This document shows, in pieces, positions 48,395-58,779 of a stretch of 64,000 bases of DNA (position 1 is the first letter of the stretch; each line of letters begins with the position of its first letter). The notes beneath the pieces are model-generated. The model was not told where the DNA came from and did no database searches. It saw only the letters and a program-made list of their open reading frames with translations. The position numbers and the translations under genes are program-made. Origin of the DNA: Unio delphinus (lineage: Eukaryota > Mollusca > Bivalvia > Unionida > Unionidae); contig JAQISU010000182.1 in assembly GCA_029339505.1 (NCBI GenBank), positions 682,001 to 746,000 of the forward strand, read 5' to 3'.

Positions 48395-49049
48395 GTGTGT
48401 GTTTTGTTTTACAGTATCAAACTGATATGTTCAACAATAAAATAAATAAGGGAAATGGCTAAAGTAAAACTTTTGTACACAAAGATTATTTATGAGCAAT
48501 TTGTATTTCCAGTGAAAATGTTCCTAAGCGAGAATGACAATCAAATTAAGCTGAGTGATATTTGTAAAGCCTATACAATTTGTTCAAAATTCAATATGGG
48601 AGTCGTTCATATACAAGGAAATTAACCAGGGGTCACAAATCTGGTAAATGACTCAGAGAATTGAAAATTGGCAAGGTCTCGTTAAGAAGCTGCATACCAA
48701 ATTAGGTGAAACGAAAATTAAAAGATTAAGAAATTGTGCAGAAACTATTGTTAATCGATCCTTTAGTCAGCAGCAATGAGTTTGCTAATTATTTATGTAA
48801 AATGGTGATAAATCATCTGCACCCAAGATCCTATCAGTTCCAGCCATCCAAATTTGGCTGACATCAAACCAAACGTAAAGGAGTTGTGCAGAAATTAATG
48901 TTGTTGACTAGGTCAGTCAATGAAGATTACTCTCATAAAATCAGTCAGCCAAAATGTCAACAAGAAGAAGATTGTATATAAAAGTAGCTTGAGACAGTTG
49001 TCATGCTAAATGAAAGTATGTGTCTGACAAGCTGTGATCTAGCTTGACT
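48392..49049. other. Intergenic DNA, no gene seen
   Basis: No open frame above about 60 codons on either strand beyond low-complexity read-through. Confidence 0.6.
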
Positions 49050-49735
49050 GTGATCCTGAATAATGACAATTAAACACGGGTTTGGATACACAGACAATTA
49101 AACATGGGTACGGATACACAGACAATTAAACACCAGTATGGATACACAGACAATTAAACACCGGTATGGATACACAGACAATTAAACACGGATACGGATA
49201 CACAGACAATTCAACACAGTTACGGATACACAGACAATTAAACATGGATATGGATACACAGACAATTCAACACAGTTACGGATACACAGACAATTAAACA
49301 TGGATATGAATACACAGACAATTAAACACGGGTATGGATACACAGACAATTAAACACTGGTATGGATACACAGACAATTAAACATGGGTACGGATACACA
49401 GACAATTAAACATGAATACAGATACACAGACAAACATGGGTACGGATACACAGACAATTAAACACGGATACGGATACACAGACAATTAAACATGGATACG
49501 GATACACAGACAATTAAACACCGGTATGGATACACAGACAATTAAACATGGATATGGATACACAGACAATTAAACACGGGTACGGATACACAGACAATTG
49601 AACATGGGTACAGATACACAGACAATTAAACACGGATACGGATACACAGACAATTAAACATGGGTACAGATACACAGACAATTAAACACAGATACAGATA
49701 CACAGACAATTAAACATGGATACGGATACACATAC
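49050..49735. repeat. 28-bp tandem repeat, about 24 units
   Basis: Unit ACACAGACAATTAAACACGG plus ATACGGAT. Variable positions lie in the CACGGATACGG half, and one unit lacks four bases near 49430. Confidence 0.95.
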
Positions 49736-49864
49736 AAATACGGAAACAGTTTCATCCATATGAATCTACAAACAACATTTTGGATGAAATATGTAAATAA
49801 TGAAAATAATTGCATTGCGGAAGCAAATTGGGTCGGCCAGACAATCAGGAGCTCTAACTTTGCC

Positions 49865-49992
49865 AAACAATAACTTTGACTGATACATGAACTTAGCCAT
49901 TCTCAATACAACAATTTAGACTGTTACATGAACTCAGCCATTCTCAATACAACAACTTAGACTGGTACATGAACTCAGCCATTCTCAATATT
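49865..49992. repeat. About 41-bp tandem repeat, 3 units
   Basis: Three units of GACTGTTACATGAACTCAGC, CATTCTCAATACAACAA and CTTA. Confidence 0.9.
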
Positions 49993-50523
49993 TAGTTGCA
50001 TGCCAAATTTGATGTGGATTCAAAAGTATGATGCACAGAAGAAAAGAAGGGTGGAGAAAAGCAATTTAATGGGCCACATGTACAGGAAACAGATATGACA
50101 GAGCAAAAAATGAACAATGCAGATTTAGTTCTACTGCCATCTCGCCCTATTTTCCTGCAAAACCGTGTAGGTCAAATTCTTATATTTTCAAACCAATTAT
50201 TGTGGACAATACTGTTTGAAAACTAGATGTTTCATGTTCATGCAGTTATTCCATTAATTTAGGCAATGATCTTGGCGACGGCATCTCGTAGTATTAAAAC
50301 AATGTCTTGAATATCCTATGTTAAATGTTGTAAATTTCCATTTTGATTTTAAAAATGGATGCCCGGGTCGACATCAACAACAACAAGGCTGATAAACTCA
50401 ATCAAACCCATCATGGTGGCAACCTGGTTGAATCCACATCAGGGCCGTATCATCATGTAGTTAAGAGTCGCTAATACTAATAGGCATTTTGTATACTGTT
50501 AAGCATACTTTCTAAGAAATAAT
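49993..50523. other. Intergenic DNA, no gene seen
   Basis: AT-rich except for a slightly GC-richer segment at 50355-50460. Nothing recognised. Confidence 0.55.
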
Positions 50524-52053
50524 ATCAAACTAACAAACTAATGTCAAGGAACAAATGTACACCACTTCCAACTACCTTCTATCCAATAGACATTCCGGAC
50601 CTATTTGCAAAGTTCTTTTAGTGACAAAGTACAAACTATTAGAGATTCACTTGATAACACAATTTCAATTGACCCATCACCATCCAGTTATGATACAGAA
50701 TTCCAGCGACAACCATTTTGAGCATTTGAACCTGTCTCCGTTGATTTAGTACAAACAGTCGTGATGAAGAGTGTACCAAAGTCTTGTGAACTTGATTAAA
50801 TTCCGACATCACTGCTGCATGAGTGCTTAGACCCAATATTGCCTTCAAAACTGCCATCGTAAAGCCTCTGCTGAAGAAACCAACACTTGACCATAACGAT
50901 TTAAAGAACTACTGCCCAGTTTCTAATCTCCCATTCGTATAAAAAATCTTAGAAAAGGTTGTTCTAACCCAACTTGTATCTCATTTGAATTCAAACAGTC
51001 TTTTTAGCAATGTACAGTCTGCATATCGCCCTTGCCACAGTACTGAAACTTCCATTCTGAAAGTATTTAATGACATTCTCTCTGCTTTGGATAGTGGAAA
51101 GATTACAGTCCTCACCCTCCTTGATTTGTCTGCAACATTTGACACAACAGACCATGATATATTACTTCACAGTCTCCAGCATGTATTTGGCATTTCAGAA
51201 TATAGCCTTAAAGTGGTTCAAGTCCTACTTAGTGAACAGGACGCAAATTGTATCTGCAAATGGAATACATTCCAGCCCAGTTGATATATGTTGTGGTGTT
51301 TCAAAGGGGCCTGTTCTTGGACCTGTTCCATTCAATCTATACACTCAGCAGCTCTCAAGTGTCGCAGATCATCACCCAGTGTCTCACGAATTGTATGCTA
51401 ATGACACCCAAATATACAAGTCTAGCCACCCAACTGAAGCTGATGCTACCATCCATCAAAAAACTTGAGTGTTCATTAGTACTATTAAGACTGGACTATT
51501 ATAACTCAATTATGTCTGCTTCGTCACAATATCTAATCCAGAAACTTCAAAAAGTTGAAAACACAGCTGCTTGGATACTTTTGGAGTACCTCGATCAGAG
51601 CACTGCTCTGTACCCTACACTGGCTATCCATTCCATCCAGAATCAAACACAAAATGTGTTCTTTGTGCTATGTTTGAATGACAGACCCCAGTCCAGCATG
51701 CCTGTCCGGCCTCACCCATGTGTATCTACCAGCAATATACTTACGCTCCTCTGCTGACAATCGTATGCTCATTGTTCCCACTATGATAACGAAGTCATAT
51801 AGACAACGTTCTTTTTCATACCAGGGTCCGGTGATGTGGAACGAACTGCCCATTGAGTTCTCTTAAAACTACCTTTCTCGACTGCAGGAACAAACTTAGA
51901 GACCTAATAATGTTTTGTATCTTATATATTTTCAGAATGTTTTCATGTTTTCCAATTTCTCGGTTTTTGTTTTTTGTTTTTCTGTAGTGTAGTCATATCA
52001 TTATAGATGTTGTAAGTCGCTTAGAGATTTGAAAGATTAGGCCCTATACAAAG

Positions 52054-52107
<54 letters not shown>
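50524..52107 (+). mobile_element. CR1/L2-like LINE, family 2, copy C (5 prime truncated, deleted)
   Basis: Aligns with 12958-14945 of copy A. It starts inside the pre-RT region (ACAAACTAATGTCAAGGAAC). It has RT blocks at 50985-51284 (LLDLSATFDTTDHDILLHSL) and a catalytic box at 51394-51405 changed from YADD to YAND. At about 51467 it skips roughly 0.3 kb (between matches to 13946 and 14248 of copy A), joining RT to the C-terminal region (51480-51870, LRLDYYNSIMSASSQ and MWNELPIEF). It ends with the family 3 prime motif and an (ATT)n tail at 52057-52107. Inactive. Confidence 0.9.
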
Positions 52108-52111
<4 letters not shown>

Positions 52112-53569
52112 AAAATAATGGATTTTGCAGGGCTGATGAATGCCTGGGTGCATGCAGTACTTAATCAACATATCCGTATACTGATCCATCCATCCTAGTC
52201 AGCAATGGTAGAGTCGAACGAAACAGCAGCTGTCTTTCACCATCCCGCATTAAATAAACGATAACTGCTGATGCAAGAACAAACACATCAAAGTGTTCTA
52301 CTACAGTATAAGTGGAGAAGTTAGCATGTATGCTACTCAGTGGGTTCTATATCTTGTTCTTAAGACCATCCTAATAATATGAGTTTCCCACTTGCAGAAA
52401 ATTATCGATGCAAGTTAATCTCGGAAATCTTTGATTTTTCCATAACTAATAAAACTATGGCGATGAAACAAATGGAGACCTTGAATCCAAGTCTCCTCTT
52501 CAAGCCAAGGAGATGCTAGAATACTTTTCCTTTTTCTTATTCGTTTACTGGAGCTTATGCATCTCCCAATTTCTTTTTTCAGAGCCATTCCGGATGCAGT
52601 TCAGACAGTACTAAACACAGCCGCTTCTGCAGCTGCTGGAGCATCAGCCGCTATGAAGACTGGAATGTCCGCTAGTAATGGAAATATTCCACCAGTCTTT
52701 TGCATCTCTGCCACCTCTGACTTTGTCATCCTTAATGTCACCAATGCTGGTTTTTATATTTTTTTTCAGCTGAATAAGTGGCGTTTATGTCAACCACACG
52801 GGATATTTTTAGTCAATTTTGTCCAAGAAAGCGTCAATGTGACCACGCAATAGTTTCACATTGCAGTCGTTCTTTTTGCAAGCTGCTTAAGGCTCAGGAT
52901 TTCGTTTAATGTATGATAGGTGATTATCATTTGAAACGTAAGAAGTTTTGAGAGTGTTGACGAGCTTTCATGCCTCACAAAATTAACAGGCGGTCTTCTG
53001 TGGTCAGTGAAAAAAAATGATTAGAGCAGACATTCACAGTGCTGATGTTGACAAAACTATACAAACACCATGATATTAAAAATTAATTAACTTAAAACTT
53101 TTGAGTGCTCATGATCAAATCTATATTTATCAGTATAGATGAAACCTGGATGCCAGCTTCTATATCGAGGAAAGAATATGGCCTGCGTCATTTTCTGGAC
53201 CTGCATGTGTTTGAATCATGTGCTTTCAATTCCGCACCAAAGAGTCAAGTGCTAATTTTAATAATGAGTGGTCCAAACTCAAGACTGTTAAAGGACTAAA
53301 ATTCAATCAATAAATCAATGTCTCTACTTTTTCACTTACAACTAGAATAAGCTTTCAAAATATTCTTTATCCTAATATATAACTTACATTATTAAAACAA
53401 TTCTGGTCAGCCATATATACTATATTTTATGTTAACCCATATAGCAGCAAAGGAGGCGAACCGACCACTTGCTGGAAGATCAATTTTTGAACACTAAGGC
53501 TTCTTGCAAAAATGAAGTCAATAAGGTAAAACTCGTTTTTTCTACCCGTCTGAACACTTACTTGAGGTC
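52108..53569. other. Intergenic DNA with an unexplained Ala-rich open stretch
   Basis: 52557-52853 (plus) is open and contains LNTAASAAAGASAAMKTGMS, preceded by an acceptor-like TTTTTTCAG. Both strands look like a possible decayed transposase region, but no catalytic motif can be seen. 53105-53299 (plus) reads IFISIDETWMPASISRKEYG, which recalls the second Asp region of a DDE transposase but is too short to assign. Confidence 0.35.
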
Positions 53570-53639
53570 GCGCCTGCTCTGCTGATATAATTAAATCATT
53601 ATTTTATAATGAATCTTATAGTGCTACATTAGCTACAGA

Positions 53640-53985
53640 AAGATTGAAAGCTATAAAAAAAAGGTTTTGTCTGTACCCGATTCTCTTAGATAAGAACTTC
53701 AAGAATATCAAGAAGCACAAGTTAAATATGCAGAAGGTAAAGAAAAATTACTCAGACCTATTACAAATTTAGCTGAAAATATTCGTCCTACGTTAGAATA
53801 ACTTGCCACATCGACTGGCAAAATAGAGAACGAAACTAAAAAAAACAACAGTAATTCTTCTTATCAACTTTCCCTACAGCAGCAACAAATAGAACGTCAA
53901 CAAAAACATAAAAAACAACCACAACCTCCTCAACAACAACCGCTAAAAGTTAAGTTTGGTCAAGAATCCGAAAAAACCCAGTAGA
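53640..53985 (+). pseudogene. Gln/Lys-rich coiled-coil leader protein of viral element 2
   Basis: A plus-strand frame with one internal stop reads LQEYQEAQVKYAEGKEKLLR (helical, charged), then a low-complexity part with QLSLQQQQIERQQKHKKQPQ and PPQQQP. Not recognised as a family. Position at the start of the structural gene block suggests a virion or scaffold-like protein (inference). Confidence 0.45.
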
Positions 53986-55130
53986 CATTGCTGCAGCACA
54001 TGGATACGATGAAAGAGAAAAAAAGTAAGATATAAATATGCTGGCGTAATGCAGCGTGAACATTGGAGAAAGGATGTATTTCTTATTGCTAATGATCGTC
54101 TGTATGTCAGAAATGATGACAAATGTATTGAATTTAAAACTGATGTAGACTTAACAACAGCCGATAAAGAATCATACTTAACATCAGGAGATAACGAAGA
54201 ATATTAAGATCCAGAAGATCCTCAGGGTGCTATTGGAAGTGGAATTACAATTCAAGGAACTGGTCTTACGACTTGTTCTGACAGTGTTCTTACGGACGTA
54301 GATATATTAGAATTTCTGATTGGAGGAATGTGCTGGAAATACTTCGTCTTAAATCATTAATGAAATTTCTGATATTTGTCGAACATTATTTACTGTCAGT
54401 ATTATGGATCGCAACATTTATCATTTTCTCATCGATGAAATTGCTGATGATAATCACACCGATTAAACAATTCATCAAACAGTATGTAATTAAAAAATGA
54501 TTATACATAATATTCAAAGTGGACCTGTAATAGTCAGGGATATACACTCTCGATTGCCAACTTACAAAGCGATTTACTTAGATGGACTCGGTGATACTGT
54601 TATGTTTTTTTTTTTTAAGAAGAATCGCTCCAAATACCGATTGCAAACAATTAGGAATGGAAGCTATCGATAATAGCTCAATTAGTACGAATAAAACCGA
54701 AACTAGTAAAAATACCTAGTACTGATGTTATCTGTAAAAGTCGCTAGGGCAATTATCACGCCGCAAATCAGAAACTAGCAGAGTTAGCTGGTTCAGCAGA
54801 AAGAAATATAACGGCAAATTTAAGAGCAGGAAGTGGTCATCGTGTTAGACGATAAAACGTATCATAAAATGTTGAAACGTGTATCTGAACCAGCATTTTG
54901 ATATAGACGCACCGGTTCTCAAACATGAATCTATACGTGTTTATCAATTGTAATCTTATGACGTACGAGAACCGAATCAGCGTGGCCGAATTGAGCTGCA
55001 AGCAAATATTTCTTACCCGCTGAAGCATTTATTGAAGTTGAAGGTGAAATTATAAAAGTAGATAATACTGAATTTGCGGATGTTTATAGAATCGGTTCTT
55101 ACAATAATGGCATTATGGCGTTGTTTGACA
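53986..55130 (+). pseudogene. Unassigned decayed reading frames of viral element 2
   Basis: Short plus-strand pieces separated by stops, for example GAIGSGITIQGTGLTTCSDS near 54225 and DIHSRLPTYKAIYLDGLGDT near 54540. The pieces look protein-coding by composition, but I recognise no domain. The minus-strand stretch 55028-54837 is a shadow. Confidence 0.4.
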
Positions 55131-55133
55131 TGA

Positions 55134-56100
55134 TTGACGGAGGAAATATTGAAACGATTAAAAAAGGACGTTGATGTTGCTACAACGATATCAGGTATAG
55201 CAAGATATTCCGACGATTATACAAGATCAGCTGGTCCATCAAAGATGCTTTTGAAAGATATTTACGACCATCCTGACCATATTTTGGTGCAAGTAGAACA
55301 ACATATTGCGTCCACCTGGAGCGAACAAACGACCCGTCCAAGCATTTATGATGGTACCTTCTGTCAATCCAATTCATAATCTAGGATTTGCAACGCATTT
55401 ACCAGCGTTAGTTGGCAATCATAGAAGATTTTAATGTGCAGTTCCGTTATCCCACATCTCTGGATTCTGTAGAAATGTTAGAAAAGTAATGTTTGGACCT
55501 AAACATACAACTCTACTTGTAAGAAAGGCTACTGATGATCATGCAATCGGGTCACTTGCTAGTGATGCTGGTAAAGTAATACTGATAAAATTCTCTTTGT
55601 GATGCAAGTAATGACTCCAACAATTGGTGAAAAACAAAAATTAATTTCTTTTATGGACCCAGATGATAAATCGTTGTTGCCATGGTTAACGTTCACCACA
55701 GATAGTGTTTAAAGTAACAATAATGGTTTATTTACATGACATCTGACATCACAGCAAAGTGTTTCTGCACCACGATATATATTGATTAATTTTCAAAATA
55801 TTGCACGACTAAACTCACAAGAACGAAATCGAATGGTATTTGACAACCTTGGAGTTAGTGAAATTTCTTTACGGATAAACGGACATTAAGAACCAGCTGA
55901 GGATATAATGTTAGATTATACGACGAATCATATTGCACGTGCATATCATCGATTGATGACATTTATGGGACGTGAAATTTTAGAAATATGTATCCAATCT
56001 TTTTCTTTTCACTGGTGCATCTTGATTTAGCAAGACAAAGCATCGTTGATTTACACTTCCAAGCTCAGGTAAAAAGAGGAGCTATTTTATAGTATTGATA
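55134..56100 (+). pseudogene. Candidate major capsid protein of viral element 2
   Basis: 55134-55379 is open for 81 codons, then pieces continue with frame changes: VMFGPKHTTLLVRKATDDHA near 55490, IGEKQKLISFMDPDDKSLLP near 55625, and SAPRYILINFQNIARLNSQE near 55770, then HIARAYHRLMTFMGREI near 55930. Their order and style resemble the double jelly-roll capsid-like proteins of invertebrate Polinton-type elements, placed upstream of the protease as expected. This is inference from pattern and position, without a catalytic motif to test. At least five stops or shifts. Confidence 0.5.
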
Positions 56101-56179
56101 AATAAAGCTATGTTACCTGAAGGCACTGGTGTTGAATTAAAATCATTGACGCCCTAGTATTAAACATGTAATTAAATCA

Positions 56180-56600
56180 CTTATCATATTATAAAATTGT
56201 CGCATAGTCACATTAGAGTTAGTCCGACTTCCGGTCAGGTGAAAACATTACAATCAAAACTTGCAAGTAAATGCGAAACAAAAGTATCACTAAAAAAGAT
56301 AAAATTTGTAATGGCGGACCAATCAAAGTATCATTGACCAAGACTCAACTTTAACATTTTAATAAGCTTCATAATACAAACCGGGAGTTCAACTTGACTT
56401 TTCTCTGAGCGCTATTAAGGATATGGTTAAAGTACGTGGTATATTTTTAGCTGTTTTAAGTGGGGCTTCCAGAGGTCTTGGTAAAACGAATGTTGACAAA
56501 ATAACACGAAAGAGATTTTAAAAAAGGAAGGGGCCAAAGATTACCTGGAACCCCTTATCAATACGAAAAGGTCTGAGACTTCCAGGAACAATTCGTTAAA
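56180..56600 (+). pseudogene. Candidate minor virion protein of viral element 2
   Basis: Broken plus-strand frames. An early part is basic and rich in Ser/Lys (SPTSGQVKTLQSKLASKCET near 56222). A later one has a hydrophobic stretch (VKVRGIFLAVLSGASRGLGK near 56425) and a basic tail. Small basic or amphipathic virion proteins usually sit between capsid and protease genes in this group, which is the only ground for the call. Confidence 0.35.
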
Positions 56601-56607
56601 TCTTTCA

Positions 56608-57058
56608 ATGTCTAACTTTGTTTTACTTGATGTAGCTAAAAATTAAATACATTAGATTTAGGTGTTTTTTTGCTTGGCCAATTACCAAAACAACCAAACA
56701 ATTTTGAAACAGGTATTATTAATCTTGATGATAATTCAAGTCCTGGTACTCATTTGGTGGCATACGTAATTGATCCCCATGGAATCGTTTATTTCGATTC
56801 GTATGGGTTGGCTCCACCAATTGATTAATTAAAATATATAAAGACCATAAAAATTCCAGTCAGGTATTCAACATTACCAAAATAGACAATAACTGATCCG
56901 CCAATATGTGGTCGTGAAACAATTGGCGTACTCGCCGCCGTATCAAAATCAACTAAACTACCCCATACCGTTGTACACGAATACACGAGTAATCGCTATC
57001 GTTTTAAATATATATGTTGGTATAATGGTATATATTTACGGAAGCTCTTCCTCTAAAC
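56608..57058 (+). pseudogene. Adenovirus-type cysteine protease of viral element 2
   Basis: Matches the adenain/Ulp1-like protease that matures virions in Polintons and adenoviruses. It begins at the ATG at 56608, shifts frame near 56650, then reads LPKQPNNFETGIINLDD and the His motif GTHLVAYV (His codon 56751-56753). Next come the acidic motif VYFDSYGLAPP (Asp codon 56796-56798) and the Cys motif ICGRE (Cys codon 56907-56909). All three catalytic codons are in the same frame, but two stop codons (56826 and about 56880) lie between Asp and Cys. The tail ends near 57058. The spacing and order His-Asp-Cys are typical. Dead copy. Confidence 0.83.
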
Positions 57059-57238
57059 AAAAACACTCAGCGCAAAAATGAAAGAAAAAATCATTAGTGA
57101 TGAAATATTCAAATTATTAAATCTTGCAAATGTAATACAAAACGAAGTGGTTGTATTTCTAGAAAAGCAAAGAAAATTAAAAATATGCAATCTTTCATAC
57201 AAGTATAGTATCATCATATTTAATGGAATAACCGTGTT

Positions 57239-57409
57239 ATGTCATCGATAATAGATAATATTCGCAATTGAGTACAATCCGGTGATATTTTGACCGGTCC
57301 TCTCAATATGACTAATAATAAAATTACTGGTCTTGGAGAACCAAAATCAAACGATGACGCTGCAACAAAGAAATATGTAAATATAAAACCTTTGTCCACC
57401 AAACATTGA
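57239..57409 (+). pseudogene. Fibre-like fragment with phage tail-fibre motif
   Basis: 57 codons from ATG to TGA with one internal TGA at codon 11. After this comes SGDILTGPLNMTNNKITGLG and then EPKSNDDAATKKYVN, a motif very familiar from bacteriophage tail-fibre and spike repeats, which form trimeric beta stalks. It lies right after the protease and at the end of the plus-strand block, where attachment or spike proteins can be found. Only one repeat and no receptor-binding head is seen. The motif match is strong; the role in this element is inferred. Confidence 0.65.
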
Positions 57410-57654
57410 GACAAGTCTCATTGTAAAAATGCTAGTTACACATTGATGCGCGTCACACGCAAACGATGATATTTCCGTGCACATCGTAGAAGGAGTTTTG
57501 TCCACCCTACTTATAGGCTTCCATTTGGTAAAACAACGATTGCAAATATAAACAAAACGTGTTGAAAATCCCCCCCCTCAACCCGAAATAAAAAATTTCG
57601 CCCACTATTTATTTTCTTTCAGTCGGGGGTCATCGTTTACAAATTCCGGATGTT

Positions 57655-58350
57655 GTTGTCAATTAAAATATTTGATCAAATATCTAGTTCGATGGTCGTG
57701 TAAATGTATCGTTATAAATCCATGAGGGTTAGTCCGAGCACGACTAAAGAAATTTATAAAATGATTATAATCCATGTCACTGCTGCACCAGGTTTGATGA
57801 ATATTTCTTAACGTATGAATATCAACGCCGTTAAACACCACAAGAATATTACAATTGTCTCTGCTTACTTTAAGAATTTTGTCCAACATCACATCATCTT
57901 ACACCAATAAATTATTAATACTTCCTTCAAGATCGTCAACGTACGTTGCTTCATCGATACTAGTGATAAATTCTATAACATCGTCATCGGCTATCGTCCT
58001 TGCATTTTCATTAATATCTTTTAACACCTCATAACATCTTTGATCGTCAACACTCAGAGCAGGCCCGCACCTGAGGGGGGGGGGGGACAACCATGTCACT
58101 TGTCAGGGGCCCGAGCTAGATAGGCACATATACGTACATATTTGAAACACGAAAGGGGCCCGAACTCTGTTAGCTGCCTGGGGCCCAGAATTTCCTAGGT
58201 GCGGGCCTGCTCGGAGATACCAATTGTAATTTCTCCCACTTCATCCATCTCATTATTAGATTAAGTAGCAATTGCGTCTTACCACTTCCAGATGGACCAA
58301 TTATAATCATTCTGATTGAATTTTGGTAGAGCGGCATGATGTTTAACGGG
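57655..58350 (-). pseudogene. FtsK/HerA-type packaging ATPase of viral element 2
   Basis: Minus strand. Walker A is at 58298-58275 (GPSGSGKT) in the context RMIIIGPSGSGKTQLLL, the usual start of the A32-like DNA-packaging ATPase of Polintons and large DNA viruses. Downstream parts lie at 58099-57899 (VIEFITSIDEATYVDD) and 57892-57659 (VSRDNCNILVVFNGVDIHTL, then FFSRARTNPHGFITIHLHDH), which fit the C-terminal half of that family. A 150-bp MITE splits the gene at 58060-58209; the reading frame before and after it is the same. A stop separates the last two parts. Convergent with the protease/fibre block. Confidence 0.75.
58060..58209. mobile_element. hAT-like MITE inserted in the ATPase remnant
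   Basis: 150 bp, GC-rich in an AT-rich setting. The ends are CAGGCCCGCACCT and its inverted copy AGGTGCGGGCCTG. Flanking 7-bp copies, CTCAGAG and CTCGGAG, are likely the target duplication (one change). It contains a poly-G run (about 58074-58086). The CAGG ends suggest the hAT group, but an 8-bp duplication would be usual. Confidence 0.85.
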
Positions 58351-58419
58351 TTCTTTTGGTTTTTTTAATCTTTTGTTTGGTTAAATTATGGATTTATATT
58401 ATGTGAAATGTAAAACACG

Positions 58420-58700
58420 TACCCCAACAGATACATTAACTATATTAAATATATCTTGTTCACATTCGATTACGCGCCGCCTTTCTACCGAAGAAACTAT
58501 GATAAGTACAAGATTTTACGCCCCGGTTTTTCATCTCTCTGACAAGTCTGTGTGTGGGTGTTAACAAAATCATGTCAGAATTTTTTCCAAATAAATCAAT
58601 AACGCGAGTTGTCTTACCACATCCTCCTGGTCCGTTCAAGTAAATAGTTTTATGTCTGGATTCTGGATATTGGATCGTAAACAGACGGCAGAAGCAGCAA
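58420..58700 (-). pseudogene. SF1 helicase N-terminal fragment, second copy, viral element 2
   Basis: Minus strand. Walker A is intact at 58633-58610 (GPGGCGKT), preceded by QYPESRHKTIYLN and followed by TRVIDLFG and, after a shift, a THRLVREM-like part near 58545. This is the same part of the helicase as at 59400-59217, so the region holds two N-terminal parts. The downstream helicase motifs are not repeated after it. Confidence 0.72.
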
Positions 58701-58779
58701 TGGTAATTATGATATTATTTCACCGCGATCAATTTTTTCGATGGCAATATCGGCGCATTTCGGTGTAATGTTTCGTTTC

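Noticed and set aside
48238..48462. Open stretch with alternating Ile-Tyr
   Set aside because: Translation of the (AT)n microsatellite.
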